Assembly (NCBI RefSeq): GCF_018362975.1
Contig: NZ_CP074371.1
Span: 5,518,001-5,582,000, forward strand
From: Nocardia tengchongensis
GTDB lineage: Bacteria > Actinomycetota > Actinomycetes > Mycobacteriales > Mycobacteriaceae
Reading direction: 5' to 3'
Length of the DNA stretch: 64,000 bases
Made by a program: the position numbers and the translations under genes
Shown here: positions 13,796-22,486 of the stretch, piece by piece
How the letters are laid out: the number at the start of each line of letters is the position of its first letter
Position numbering within the stretch: the first letter of the stretch is position 1
The notes under the pieces: model-generated
Seen by the model: the letters and a program-made list of their open reading frames with translations, nothing else
Database searches by the model: none
What the model was told of the DNA's origin: nothing

Positions 13796-14185
13796 CGCGC
13801 ACCCCTCGACTATGAATTCGACTCAGGCACAAACAGACTGCCCGAGTGATCGAATCGTGATCCTGCCGCTTGCTTGACAAGACGCGACGGTTATCGCTGG
13901 TCGCGGTCCGTCCGGACGGCGATCTGGAGGCGCTCCGACGTCGTCGTCGGTCCGGCAAATGACCCGGTTCAGCGCAGCTCGTTATCGGTCTCGCACCTTC
14001 CGGCAGCGATCCGACCGATAATGGCCGTGTACCCGATTCGCCTTCCCCTAACCATTCGGCCTGAAAGTTGCAGGTCAAACCATTAACGGTCGTCGATCGA
14101 GGGCAGGGCAGCACGGCCTACCCGATGAGCAGTAGCACCTGCGCGGGAGCGGGGACTGCCAGCTGCGATCCGATCAAAGTCGACG

Positions 14186-14214
14186 CCGCCCCCGCTCCCA
14201 GGGAGCGGGGGCGG
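14186..14214 (-). terminator. GC-rich hairpin after csbD-like gene
   Basis: Fourteen-base perfect arms (CCGCCCCCGCTCCC and its complement) separated by one base, 20 bases past the stop of the CsbD gene on the minus strand. No U-tract follows, as is common in high-GC actinobacteria. Confidence 0.7.
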
Positions 14215-14234
14215 GACGAGCGGTCGGTACCGCG

Positions 14235-14408
14235 TCAGTGGCGGAAGGCGTCCTTGACCTTCTCCGCGGCGTCCTTGACGTTCGCCTTGGCCTGGTCGAC
14301 CTTGCCTTCGTTCTCCTTGTCCGGATTGCCGGTCGCGTGGCCGAACTTCTCCTTGGCCTTGCCGGCCATTTCCTCGGCCTTGTTTTTGGCCTTGTCCGTT
14401 GCGCTCAT
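14235..14408 (-). CDS. CsbD family stress protein
   Basis: 57 aa. It is all charged helix with the family signature: MSATDKAKNKAEEMAGKAKE, KFGHATGNPDKENEGK, then DAAEKVKDAF. CsbD-type proteins are small, hydrophilic, SigB-controlled in Bacillus, and of unclear biochemical role. AAGGAAGG lies upstream of the ATG at 14408. A SigF-type promoter match is at 14464-14487. A truncated copy of its 3' end is present at 20160-20207. Confidence 0.92.
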   Translation of the reverse strand: MSATDKAKNKAEEMAGKAKEKFGHATGNPDKENEGKVDQAKANVKDAAEKVKDAFRH

Positions 14409-14463
14409 GAGATATCCCTTCCTTGGTGGCCGGCTATCTAATATCACCGACCTGTTCCCGGCA

Positions 14464-14487
14464 TATCCCGTTGCACCACAACCAAAC
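14464..14487 (-). promoter_or_regulatory. SigF-type promoter (GTTT-N14-GGGATA) for csbD-like gene
   Basis: On the minus strand GTTT is followed after 14 bases by GGGATA, 55 bases upstream of the CsbD start codon. It matches the actinobacterial SigF pattern apart from one base in the -10 element. Confidence 0.55.
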
Positions 14488-14724
14488 CGGCTCACACGAT
14501 CAGTCGGAGCAAATTCGCGTAGCGAAACACGCTGCTGATCTCCCGCGTCGGCAGCCGGCAGCAGCCAGGCCACTACGATCAGCACAACACGCCACTGCCC
14601 GCGCCGTGGAGATCAGCTCACACGCAGGTCCCTCGCATCACCCCGCTCCCACAACGCGCTCAGTACCGAGGTGGCCCCACGGAGCGCCAGGCGGTTGGCT
14701 CGTCGGTTCGGTCATCACGGTCAT

Positions 14725-14991
14725 TCACCGACGCCGTTCCAGAGCAATGAGAACCGTGCCGCCGGCGATGCCGACCGCGGCGACCGCCACGGCAATCAGC
14801 CCGAGGCTCAGTTGATCCATCCACAGCGCAATAAACGCGATGGCGGTGGCGAGGACGCCGAAGAACACCAGCGCGAAGCCCGCCCAGTTCTTGCTGTCGG
14901 CCAGCACTTCTCCCTGCTGCGACTCTTTCGAGCGGGAGATGTCCGCGGCGCCGTCGAGCGGCGGAATCTCCGACGCCTGTCCCATGGTCAT
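14725..14991 (-). CDS. Small membrane protein, two transmembrane segments
   Basis: 88 aa. An N-terminal cytoplasmic stretch (residues 1-34) is followed by two hydrophobic helices (WAGFALVFFGVLATAIAFIA and LGLIAVAVAAVGIAGGTVLI) and ends in ERRR. Start at 14991 (MTMGQAS). A GTTT-N14-GGGTAC promoter match lies 54 bases upstream, which puts it with the general-stress genes. No named family is recognised. A role in the envelope stress response is inferred only from promoter and context. Confidence 0.75.
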   Translation of the reverse strand: MTMGQASEIPPLDGAADISRSKESQQGEVLADSKNWAGFALVFFGVLATAIAFIALWMDQLSLGLIAVAVAAVGIAGGTVLIALERRR

Positions 14992-15045
14992 TATCGCTAC
15001 CTCACGTCTGGCCGGGTGATCTACCCGATGCCTCCTCTTCGCGGG

Positions 15046-15069
15046 GTACCCGCCCCTGGTGGATCAAAC
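15046..15069 (-). promoter_or_regulatory. SigF-type promoter (GTTT-N14-GGGTAC) for small membrane protein
   Basis: Minus-strand GTTT at 15069-15066 and GGGTAC at 15051-15046, 54 bases upstream of the start at 14991. Confidence 0.6.
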
Positions 15070-15093
15070 GTCTTCGTCCCCTGAGCGAAGAGC

Positions 15094-15531
15094 GAAGGGT
15101 TCGCCGCGGTACACGCGATGCCGATGCGACGACGCAATGAAACGATCGGTGCGCTCAACCTCTTCGGCCGTGAATCGGGGCCTATGCGGGGACAGGACAT
15201 TCGGGCGGCGCGGGCGCTTGCCGACACCGCGACCATCGGCATACTGGAGGAGCGGGCGATCCGCCGCGCCGAGATACTCAGAGAACAGCTTCAAGGCGCA
15301 CTCATCAGCCGCATCACGATCGAGCAGGCCAAAGGGGTACTCGCGCATGCCGGCAAGGTCGACATGGACGAGGCATTCCAGGCGTTACGCGCCTACGGAC
15401 GTCGCCACAGCACCCGGCTGACAGAGGTCGCCCGTCAAGTGGCCACCGGCGCGATCCAACCCCGGCCAGTTCTCGCCGACCAGCGACATGACAAGAGGCG
15501 GACTCCTCCGAAGTTTCCCTCGCCCAGCTGA
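15094..15531 (+). pseudogene. 5'-truncated GAF-ANTAR transcription antitermination regulator
   Basis: The reading resumes after an in-frame stop at 15082 with GFAAVHAMPMRRRNETIGAL, the last part of a GAF domain. It continues through a full ANTAR domain (ISRITIEQAKGVLAHAGKVD, MDEAFQALRAYGRRHSTRL). ANTAR domains bind dual-hexaloop RNA. Full-length GAF-ANTAR proteins are about 240 aa, so some 100 residues of GAF are missing. The first usable start is the ATG at 15118, giving 137 aa. The truncation point coincides with the promoter region of the divergent small membrane protein, which suggests a deletion joined the two. Confidence 0.75.
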
Positions 15532-15605
15532 TTTCGCGACCACCACGGCAGGATTCGGCGCGGTCCGCACCCGAATCCTTCAGGACCACAGCGATATCGG
15601 CTCGC

Positions 15606-16277
15606 CTACCTATGCCTCGGGGTCAGATCGAGCCAGTAGCACCAGTTGCCCAAGGTTTCCGCGTGGCGGGCGAACAGCGCGGAGGAGTGAAACAGCCTGC
15701 TGCCTTCCCTGCCGCGCACACTTGGTCGATCACGCGTATCACTGTGAGAGCCAACGTTCCGCCCGCGAAGGAAGTTGCGATCGAACTCAGCGCCGAGGGA
15801 GGAAAACCACGGAAGATGCCATCCCCGTCGCTCCCTGTACCGTTCGATCTGGGATAGCGGCGCTCGCGAGACCATGGCGAACGAGATATCACGGCCACGG
15901 AGGCGGTCGAGCAGATGCCCGGAAACCTTCTCGGCCGCAGCGTGACAAGTCGGACACGCTCCCTCCTCACCCGGACCCAGCATGAAGTGGCAAACCAGGA
16001 GCCTGGGCAAACCATCGAACAGATCCAGCAAGCTGACGACGGCGCCGCAAGCCTCGAATCGGTATTCCCTGTCCAGCTTGATCATCGGCAGCCTGTGGCG
16101 CTGCGCCAGGATCGCATCGCGGGGCCGGGCGGTCGCCCGTTCCTGAACCAGCACCTCCTCTCGGCCGATCAGCCAGTCAGCGCGTGCGGCGAGCTGCGAC
16201 AGGTTGACGTCTTCTGCTGTGGCTGATCGCGGCGGGGCCGCCGGGAGGGGCAGGTCCATTGCCCGCGGTGAATTCAT
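15606..16277 (-). CDS. DUF899 family thioredoxin-like protein
   Basis: 223 aa. Residues 30-170 follow DUF899: ERATARPRDAILAQRHRLPM, KLDREYRF, VSLLDLFDGLPRLLVCHFML, GACPTCHAAAEKV (a C-x-x-C pair), SFAMVSRAPLSQIERYRERR and GWHLPWFSSLG. The tail ends NWCYWLDLTPRHR as in the family. The segment between (RNFLRGRNVGSHSDTRDRPS) fits poorly and may hold a small internal change. The CPTC motif suggests thiol redox activity. Start at 16277 or the internal ATG six residues later. It has no clear operon partner. Confidence 0.8.
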   Translation of the reverse strand: MNSPRAMDLPLPAAPPRSATAEDVNLSQLAARADWLIGREEVLVQERATARPRDAILAQRHRLPMIKLDREYRFEACGAVVSLLDLFDGLPRLLVCHFMLGPGEEGACPTCHAAAEKVSGHLLDRLRGRDISFAMVSRAPLSQIERYRERRGWHLPWFSSLGAEFDRNFLRGRNVGSHSDTRDRPSVRGREGSRLFHSSALFARHAETLGNWCYWLDLTPRHR

Positions 16278-16323
16278 CGTGACCGTCCAGCGTATCGAGA
16301 TGAACGAGCTCGGGGGTGCGCGC

Positions 16324-16543
16324 CTACGGGCTGGGTTGCGGTACGTTGACGTGACAATCGGCGATCTTCGGGTTCATGCCGAGATAATTCAGCGGGCCGG
16401 CGATGATGGTGACCGCGACGGTTCCGGTGCTTGCGCAGTTGGTAGGCGCACTTCGTGTCGTAGTAGTGTCGCTGCCCGGCGGCAACCACGCCGATAACCA
16501 GCCATACGAGCAGCAGCACGGCGACGCCGCCGCCGATCCCCAT
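16324..16543 (-). pseudogene. Small secreted/membrane protein ending GPLNY...VPQPSP, frameshifted copy
   Basis: It begins at the ATG at 16543 with a hydrophobic helix (GVAVLLLVWLVIGVVAAGQR, then HYYDTK). A one-base change near 16435-16450 is needed to continue into CASTGTVAVTIIAGPLNYLG and then CHVNVPQPSP. The intact paralogue is at 35726-35929, and a third degraded copy is at 20368-20460. It lies downstream of the YbdK ligase gene on the same strand. Family function unknown. Confidence 0.7.
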
Positions 16544-16856
16544 CGCTGATCGACCGCTTCCACGTGTTCTCCACCTGTCGTTCGTGTATGTTCTCATGTT
16601 CTCGCTCCGAGATTGAAATGTTCAGTGCTGGTGCATATTTCGCCGTCAGGATGATCACCCTGATGGCCGGCCGAAGAGGATCGCCGCGACACCGCATTCC
16701 TCGATCGCCGTCAGCACCTTCGTTGTAGGCGCGAGCCGTTGTCTCAACCGAGGTAGTGGACGCGCCCGTCACGATGACAGGGTGATGGTCCAGGTCATAT
16801 ACAGCGCATATCCCCGCAGCCGTGGTTCAAACGTCGCGGACCTCCGATGCGGCTCG

Positions 16857-18023
16857 CTACACTGCGGCTCCGTCGCACGCGCGATCGCGGGCAGCGCTGC
16901 CGCCTTGCTTGCCGAACGGCTGAGATACCGGACCTGGCAATCGGAGCGCCGCCACCAGATCACCGAAACCCGAACGCGCCGCGAGGCGTTGGCGAGCAGC
17001 ACCGGTTCCGTGGCGATTCAGCGTCCTGAGCAATCGGCGAAGCAGAGCGATGTCACCGGATTCCTCGACTTCATCCGCAATCCACCCGATCAGGCCTTCC
17101 AGCATGTGCGACGCGGGCACTCGCCCCTCGCCGATCGGATCGATCGCAGGACCGGTCAGTCCATGCCGAGCCGCTGACCACACCGCCGCAGCGCCCACTT
17201 GCTCATCGAAGCGAGGACCCTCCACCCCAACAGCCAATTTGGTCAAGGCCGAATGGACGAGCCCCCGTACAAGCACTGCCTGCAACAGCGCGTCGTCAAT
17301 GGTTGCGGCTGTGTCCGCGGCGCGGACCTCCACGGTCGGGTAGGCATCCGACGGTCGGGCGAGCCAGAACGACATGTGCTCGTCGAGAAGGACACCGCAG
17401 TCGACCAAGGTCGCGATCCGATCGTCGTAGTCGTCGGCGGAGCGCGCGAACGGCGGCAAACCAGCTCCCGGGAATCGGGCCTGCTCGGCGACTCGCCACG
17501 AGCTGTAGCCCGAGTCGCGGCCGTTGTGGAACGGTGAATTCGCGCCCACCGCGATCAACGTCGGTAACCACGGTCGCAGGTGATTCACGACCCCGACGGC
17601 CAGATCCGGCTCGTCGACACCGACGTGTACATGCAGGCCGCACGCGGTATAGACCCGCATCATCTCCCGATAGCGGTCATGGATGTTGGCATGCCGACCG
17701 TCGGCGTGAGCGTCGGGCTGCGGATCCCACAACCGGGGTGCGGTACCGACCGGCAGCACCACGGCCCCGCAGGCGCGGCCGGCCGCCACCAGTTCCCCTC
17801 GCATGGTGGTCAAGTCAGCACACAGTGCCGCCATCTCCGTGTGCACCGAACTCACGGTTTCGATTTGGACCGGCTGCAGTTCGGGCTTGAACCGGGCAGG
17901 TTCGGTGACCTCGACGTTCGCACGTAACCAACTCAGCATCGCGCTGCTTTTCGCGATTAGACCGCCCCTGGCGTCGACCAGCAGAAACTCCTCCTCGACA
18001 CCGACCGTATCCGTCTTCCACAT
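16857..18023 (-). CDS. Glutamate--cysteine ligase family 2 / carboxylate-amine ligase (YbdK-like)
   Basis: 388 aa from the ATG at 18023 (RBS AGAAAGAAG); an upstream in-frame start at 18065 overlaps the promoter. Diagnostic motifs: TVGVEEEFLLVDARGG at the N-terminus, PELQPVQIETVSSVHTE, TACGLHVHVGVDEPDLAV near residue 130, NSPFHNGRDSGYSSWR, and PTVEVRAADTA. YbdK-type enzymes perform weak ATP-dependent glutamate-cysteine ligation, and the true substrate is often unknown. A near-perfect SigF-type promoter (GTTT-N15-GGGTAT) lies 40 bases upstream, so it probably belongs to the stress regulon. The head of a second copy is fused to the permease at 36034. Confidence 0.9.
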   Translation of the reverse strand: MWKTDTVGVEEEFLLVDARGGLIAKSSAMLSWLRANVEVTEPARFKPELQPVQIETVSSVHTEMAALCADLTTMRGELVAAGRACGAVVLPVGTAPRLWDPQPDAHADGRHANIHDRYREMMRVYTACGLHVHVGVDEPDLAVGVVNHLRPWLPTLIAVGANSPFHNGRDSGYSSWRVAEQARFPGAGLPPFARSADDYDDRIATLVDCGVLLDEHMSFWLARPSDAYPTVEVRAADTAATIDDALLQAVLVRGLVHSALTKLAVGVEGPRFDEQVGAAAVWSAARHGLTGPAIDPIGEGRVPASHMLEGLIGWIADEVEESGDIALLRRLLRTLNRHGTGAARQRLAARSGFGDLVAALRLPGPVSQPFGKQGGSAARDRACDGAAV

Positions 18024-18063
18024 CGGACCACTTCTTTCTGTTGCCGGACCCTGCCTCGGCGAC

Positions 18064-18088
18064 ATACCCGCGTGGAGATCTTGAAAAC
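18064..18088 (-). promoter_or_regulatory. SigF-type promoter (GTTT-N15-GGGTAT) for ybdK-like gene
   Basis: Minus-strand GTTT at 18088-18085, 15-base spacer, GGGTAT at 18069-18064, 40 bases upstream of the start codon. This is the best consensus match in the window. Confidence 0.75.
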
Positions 18089-18277
18089 AGCGAGGTCAGA
18101 CCTAGCCGCCAGCAATTTGCTGTGGTAGCCATCCGATTCGAGGCACAGCCGCGCCATCTGGCCACCGCGATCGTGCTGATTCGTAACTGGTTCCGACTGC
18201 CCGTTCACTCGACTATTGGATGTGGGCTATTGCTGGGAATGCCTCCCCTCGTTCCCGCACGCTGGTGAACAAAACGC

Positions 18278-18313
18278 ATCAGGACCGATACCACCGTTGG
18301 TATCGGTCCTGAT
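18278..18313 (-). terminator. Perfect 16-bp stem hairpin after microaggregate-binding gene
   Basis: Arms ATCAGGACCGATACCA and complement with a CCGT loop, about 30 bases past the stop of the gene ending at 18342. Confidence 0.75.
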
Positions 18314-18341
18314 TGCGCGGTGGGGATTGATCCCCCGACTA

Positions 18342-18587
18342 TCAGCGGTTCTGATGGGACCACTGACGCTGCTCATCCAACTCCGCGGTGACACGCGCCT
18401 TCTCGGCCTGAGCCTCCTTCTGCGCGGCTTCACGCTGCGCCTCGGCCTTGTCCTGCTGGGCCCTGCCCTCGCCGCGCAGATCGTCGTCACCGACGACCGC
18501 GCCCGCGACCTCCTTGGCCCTGCCCTTCACGCCTTCGACCACGCCTTCCAGACCCTCACGAAAGCCGCTCTTATCATGCTCGGACAT
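18342..18587 (-). CDS. Microaggregate-binding protein 1-like / CsbD-like small hydrophilic protein (copy 1)
   Basis: 81 aa, highly charged helix: MSEHDKSGFREGLEGVVEGV, then KGRAKEVAGAVVGDDDLRGE and a heptad-like tail rich in A, E, K, Q. The start and family resemblance are to mycobacterial/nocardial microaggregate-binding proteins of the CsbD group. The paralogue at 30821-31060 shares MSEHDKSG and the QDKAxxQRE core. A GTTT-N15-GGGTAG promoter lies 42 bases upstream and a strong hairpin follows, so it is a single-gene unit under the stress sigma factor. Confidence 0.88.
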   Translation of the reverse strand: MSEHDKSGFREGLEGVVEGVKGRAKEVAGAVVGDDDLRGEGRAQQDKAEAQREAAQKEAQAEKARVTAELDEQRQWSHQNR

Positions 18588-18629
18588 GGTTGTTCCTCCA
18601 TCTTCGCAACTAGCATGGACATCCTTGGC

Positions 18630-18654
18630 CTACCCGGGCGTTCGGCCACGAAAC
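18630..18654 (-). promoter_or_regulatory. SigF-type promoter (GTTT-N15-GGGTAG)
   Basis: Minus-strand GTTT at 18654-18651 and GGGTAG at 18635-18630, 42 bases before the start at 18587. Confidence 0.75.
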
Positions 18655-18958
18655 AGATTGCCCTCCAGCGTGATTCATGTCTCTTGTTGAAGATCGGAAA
18701 GGCGATTCTCACGACATCGCCGCGCGCCGGGGCCGAACCCATGCCGCTGCGCGCGTCGCGACCACCTTGCAAGCTCGCGCGACGCCGAGCCGCCTGCGGA
18801 TCTTGACCGAGCTCCGCCAGGGCCGTTGCCGGTGACCGAACTCGCCGATCGACAGCGAACAGTCAGCTGTATCGCACCGGTTGTGATTGTTGCGAATCTC
18901 TGCTCAGCAACCGGCGACAGGAAGGGGCACCGGCGGCATACGAACTCATCACGAGGTT

Positions 18959-18983
18959 GTTTCGCCACGGGCAAACCGGGAAA
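18959..18983 (+). promoter_or_regulatory. SigF-type promoter (GTTT-N15-GGGAAA)
   Basis: GTTT at 18959-18962, 15-base spacer, GGGAAA at 18978-18983, 39 bases before the DUF6131 start at 19023. Confidence 0.6.
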
Positions 18984-19022
18984 AGCGGGACAGTCAGACA
19001 CATCCGCTACGAAGGAATCGAA

Positions 19023-19178
19023 ATGATCATCCTCGGGCTCATCCTGCTTATCGTCGGATTCCTACTCGGCATTCCCATCCTGACCACCATCGGTATCATC
19101 CTGCTCATCGTCGGCGCGGTCCTGCTGGTGCTTGGCCGGGTGGGCCGACCGGTCGGCGGCCGCAGTCACTACTACTGA
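19023..19178 (+). CDS. DUF6131 family small membrane protein (copy 1)
   Basis: 51 aa: MIILGLILLIVGFLLGIPIL, TTIGIILLIVGAVLLVLG, then the basic tail GRPVGGRSHYY. Two hydrophobic hairpin helices with a conserved GRxHYY/W end define this family. AAGGA precedes the ATG. Two more copies are at 27361-27516 (minus) and 35381-35536 (plus). A SigF-type promoter match lies 39 bases upstream. Function unknown; probably envelope-located. Confidence 0.9.
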   Translation: MIILGLILLIVGFLLGIPILTTIGIILLIVGAVLLVLGRVGRPVGGRSHYY

Positions 19179-19379
19179 TCCGATAACTGTCCGGGTGCTG
19201 ACAAGGCATTCCACTTTCCCATCGGAACACTCGCCCTGGATATACCCTCCCCCATACCCAATCCGGGAGGACGTACTCGCACGCCGGTCTCGAAAAGCGA
19301 GCGGCGACCATCATGGCGCTCGATCGCCGATTTCACGCTGTGACTCGCCGGAGGATTCGGGCGGTGGGATACTCCAAGA

Positions 19380-20144
19380 GTGCACGGGCCATTGCAGGAT
19401 TCCTCGCCTGAACTGGGCGGAACCGACAACGCGGGCGAGACCGATCAGCAGCCTCCGACCGTCGGTAGCTTCCGGTTCTGGTTCGCGAGTCAACGCTGGG
19501 AATGGTCCGATGAGCTGACCCGCATGCACGGGTACGAGCCCGGGACCGTGCAGCCCACCACCGAGCTGATGCTGTCGCACAAGCATCCCGACGATCGGGC
19601 GCAGGTGCAGGACCTCCTCGACCACGTCCTGCACTCGGGCGAGTCGTTCTCGAGTCGTCACCGCTTCCTCGACACCGCTGGCGCGATGCACAACGTGGTC
19701 GTGGTGGCGGATCGGATGTTCGACGAGGACGGCACGGTGGTCGGGACCTCCGGCTACTACATCGATCTCACCGACACCATCGCCGAATCCACGCAGGAAG
19801 TGCTGGACGCGACGCTGCAGGAGCTGGTAGAGGCCCGAGCGCTGATCGAACAGGCCAAGGGCGCGTTGATGGTGGTGTACCGGATCAACGCGAATCAGGC
19901 GTTCCAGGTGCTGCGGTGGCGCTCACAGGAAACGAACACGAAACTGCGTGCGCTCGCGGCGCAACTCGTCGCCGAACTGGGCACGATTCCCCTCGATTCC
20001 ACCGCCGCGCAGAACCGCTTCGACCACCTCCTGCTCACGGTGCACGAACGGATCCCCCCGGAGCCACCGGCACCCCACGCACCCACCGCGCACGCACACG
20101 ACTGGCCACACCGAGCCCACACCCACCGACCCGACAGTCAGTGA
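19380..20144 (+). CDS. PAS-ANTAR domain RNA-binding regulator
   Basis: 254 aa from a GTG start. A PAS_3-type sensor occupies about residues 28-130 (VGSFRFWFASQRWEWSDELT, LMLSHKHPDDRAQVQDLLDH, VVGTSGYYIDLTD), then an ANTAR domain at about 138-200 (LVEARALIEQAKGALMVVYR, INANQAFQVLRWRSQETN), then a low-complexity His/Pro tail. ANTAR proteins act as antiterminators by binding paired RNA hairpins. No obvious target RNA was found next to it. A fragment reading TGSFRFWFAPSPG at 27203-27242 looks like a broken copy of this PAS start. Confidence 0.88.
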   Translation: MHGPLQDSSPELGGTDNAGETDQQPPTVGSFRFWFASQRWEWSDELTRMHGYEPGTVQPTTELMLSHKHPDDRAQVQDLLDHVLHSGESFSSRHRFLDTAGAMHNVVVVADRMFDEDGTVVGTSGYYIDLTDTIAESTQEVLDATLQELVEARALIEQAKGALMVVYRINANQAFQVLRWRSQETNTKLRALAAQLVAELGTIPLDSTAAQNRFDHLLLTVHERIPPEPPAPHAPTAHAHDWPHRAHTHRPDSQ

Positions 20145-20159
20145 ATCAGCTGCTTCGCG

Positions 20160-20207
20160 CTATTTGAGGAAGGCGCCCTTGACCTTCTCCGCGGCGTCCT
20201 TCAGCAT
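20160..20207 (-). pseudogene. CsbD C-terminal remnant
   Basis: The minus strand reads MLKDAAEKVKGAFLK then stop, nearly identical to the last 15 residues of the CsbD protein at 14235. A GGAAGGGAG ribosome-site-like stretch lies just upstream, so the body of the gene seems to have been deleted between its leader and its tail. Confidence 0.65.
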
Positions 20208-20367
20208 AAACGCTCCCTTCCGGCGTGGCCGGCATATCGGATACGACCGGGCATTGCCGCTCGACCGTCACTCATCAACTCAATCGAGATCAGCAAAAAA
20301 CTACCGAACCTCCCCTCTCCCAGCCGATTTCGCGTTCGGTTCCAACTTGCACCGGTCCGCTGGGCGA

Positions 20368-20460
20368 TCACGGGGTGGGTTGCGGCACGTTCAGCGGACC
20401 GATGAAAATGGCGGCAAAGGCGCCGAAGATCAGCCAGACGAACAGCAAACAGCAGCACCA
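20368..20460 (-). pseudogene. Degraded third copy of the GPLN...VPQPSP small protein
   Basis: A minus-strand frame gives LLFVWLIFGAFAAIFIGPLN then VPQPTP and a stop. Compared with the copies at 16324 and 35726, the middle (the Tyr-rich and CAS/CAT-GT segment) is deleted and no intact start is present. Confidence 0.55.
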
Positions 20461-20863
20461 TGTCGATGCCTGCTATCCGGGCCGTCCAAGTCGCCGAAAC
20501 CCAAACTCGCCGTGTGGCGTTGGCAACCAGCGCCGGTTTTCGCCGGGACCCTCACTTCGCACCGCCTGGCTCGGCGCAGGCGACCGGAGGACAAGAGAAC
20601 GGCGCGGTCGTGCGTCGCCGCAGATTCCCGGACTGACGCCGGGTCTACGGGGCGGGGACGAGCCAACCCGCAGCCGCGACCGATCCATCGCCACCTGGGG
20701 CGCAACACCGCACGTCTGGCACGGCCGCGGGAGCCGAGCCTCTTGTCAACATGATGCGGCAGATCAATTCGATGTCCGTGAGAATGCGTCAACTCGGTAA
20801 GGGCGGGTATACGCGGAACACGGCGCCGGTTGGTTCGGCGGCATGTACAGCAAGGAGAAAACC

Positions 20864-21136
20864 ATGCTTGGACTCGGCATACTCGGTTGGATCATCATCG
20901 GCGGCCTCGCCGGGTGGATCGCGAGCAAAATCATGAAGACCGACGCGCAACAAGGCATTCTGCTCAATATCGTCGTCGGAATCATCGGCGGCCTGCTCGG
21001 CGGCTTCCTGCTGAAGATCCTGGGAGTCGATGTCAACGGCGGCGGCCTGTGGTTCAGCTTCTTCACCTGCCTGGGCGGCGCCGTGGTGCTGCTCTTCTTG
21101 GTCAACCTCGTAACCGGACGGCGAGCCGCGCATTGA
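20864..21136 (+). CDS. GlsB/YeaQ/YmgE family stress response membrane protein
   Basis: 90 aa from the ATG at 20864 (AAGGAG six bases upstream). Three hydrophobic helices with the family's glycine pattern: LGILGWIIIGGLAGWIASKI, GILLNIVVGIIGGLLGGFLL and LWFSFFTCLGGAVVLLFLV. Transglycosylase-associated proteins of this group are induced by general stress. A perfect GGGTAT lies at 20805-20810, but the -35 position reads GCGT, so the promoter match is only partial. Confidence 0.92.
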   Translation: MLGLGILGWIIIGGLAGWIASKIMKTDAQQGILLNIVVGIIGGLLGGFLLKILGVDVNGGGLWFSFFTCLGGAVVLLFLVNLVTGRRAAH

Positions 21137-21217
21137 CGCCCGGAACTTGAACGGTCGATGCGCGGTCACCGTCCAACTCGGTGAGCGCGCACTGGCCCTC
21201 GTTTCAAAGGAGCACAC

Positions 21218-21633
21218 ATGGACGCCCCGCCGAGCAAACCGGAGCATGGCGGCAAACAGCTGTCTGTTTTTGATAGATTCGCTACAAACGCCGCCAATTT
21301 CGCCTCCCGGGCGGTTTCTTCGTGTTCTGCGTCATTCTGGTCGCGGTCTGGGTGCCCTCCATCCTCGTAATGCCGAGTATCGACACCTGGCAGCTGGTCA
21401 TCAACACCGCCACCACGATCATTACCTTTCTTCTGGTAGCACTGCTACAGAACACGCAGAACACGCAGAGCCGCAGCGACGCCGCGCTTCAGCAGAAGCT
21501 CAACGCCATCGCGGATGCACTGGCCGATTTCATGGGCGAGCTCAGCCCCGAATATCCCGATCTCGGGCGGCACCGTAACGAACTCGCCGAGGCGGTCGGG
21601 CTCGAGCGGCGCGAGGGTTCTGGACGAAATTGA
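21218..21633 (+). pseudogene. Low-affinity iron permease family protein, frameshifted
   Basis: Begins at the ATG at 21218 (AAAGGAG upstream) with QLSVFDRFATNAANFASRA. A missing base near 21312-21317 shifts the frame into FFVFCVILVAVWVPSI, then DTWQLVINTATTIITFLLVA and LLQNTQNTQSRSD, the Fe_permease family core. Rejoined, it would be about 138 aa, the normal length. Members have two membrane segments and a cytoplasmic helical tail. A sequencing error cannot be excluded. Confidence 0.8.
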
Positions 21634-21718
21634 TCGACATGCCAACCGGGCGTCCTGCAAGGACGTCGAAACCCGCCTGCACCGACCCGTCGGGATCGCG
21701 AGCAGATGTGTGGAACTG

Positions 21719-22294
21719 TTAAGCTTCGCGACTCTGAATTCGCGCGTCCCGAATGGCGTTACGCAGCCGATCGAAGAGCCCCAGCGGCGGCCCCGTCAGT
21801 AGATTCGCCATGGCGGACTCGCCCACGCGCACATACGGACTCGTCGGTGCAATCGCCTCGGCGAACCGGACCACCCTCGCCAGCCGAACCCGTTCAACCT
21901 GCGAGGCGTGCAGCAGCAACGGCCCGAACTCTTCCTTCTCCTCGCGTTCCGTGTGCTCGGTCACACCCTCGGCGAACACACGGAACTTCGCGTCGAAATC
22001 CTGGTGCTGCACACCGATTTCATAGAGTTCGGCCAGCATGTGTTCGGCCTGCCGCTCCTCCTGGAGCCGACGGTCCACGACCTCGTCACTCACCGAATGC
22101 TGCCGCGCCGCCGGGTGAATGACCTCTTCCTCGGCGGCCTCATGCACTGCGAGCAACCGCACCAGGTCCCTGAAGCTGTCCAGCTTGTCAGGCCCGCTCG
22201 ACCCGAGCACTCGTTCCGTCGCATGTTTGATCTGACCGTGCTGGGACACCAGCAGATCGACCACATCGGCATCGTTTTCGCTCATCGCGACCAT
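21719..22294 (-). CDS. Hemerythrin HHE domain protein (copy 1)
   Basis: 191 aa. The four-helix hemerythrin-like core has VVDLLVSQHGQIKHATERV, RLLAVHEAAEEEVIHPAA, AEHMLAELYEIG and FAEGVTEHTEREEKEEFGPL, which provide the His and Glu ligands for a di-iron site. GGAGGG precedes the ATG at 22294. A SigF-type promoter lies 41 bases upstream. The paralogue at 30274-30813 shows clear similarity along the core. Roles proposed for this group are oxygen or NO sensing and iron storage; the one here is unknown. Confidence 0.9.
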   Translation of the reverse strand: MVAMSENDADVVDLLVSQHGQIKHATERVLGSSGPDKLDSFRDLVRLLAVHEAAEEEVIHPAARQHSVSDEVVDRRLQEERQAEHMLAELYEIGVQHQDFDAKFRVFAEGVTEHTEREEKEEFGPLLLHASQVERVRLARVVRFAEAIAPTSPYVRVGESAMANLLTGPPLGLFDRLRNAIRDARIQSREA

Positions 22295-22335
22295 GGGGCG
22301 CCCTCCAGTTGTTCGATTACACGGATGTGTCGGGC

Positions 22336-22360
22336 CTACCCACGACCTCGGTCATGAAAC
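22336..22360 (-). promoter_or_regulatory. SigF-type promoter (GTTT-N15-GGGTAG) for hemerythrin
   Basis: Minus-strand GTTT at 22360-22357 and GGGTAG at 22341-22336, 41 bases before the start at 22294. Confidence 0.75.
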
Positions 22361-22486
22361 ACGCGCAACTCGTGATTCAGCCCGCGGCGACTGAACACGT
22401 CCGGCCGGCTCTGTGGGTTTCGACGACGCCGCTCCGGGCATCCGACAGCAGCCGGAACGACCCGAACGCCCGAGGGAGCGCCTTCC

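Noticed and set aside
13755..14114. 119-codon frame upstream of and overlapping the sigma factor start
   Set aside because: Arg/Ser-rich with no motif; overlaps the well-supported sigma factor gene and a candidate promoter.
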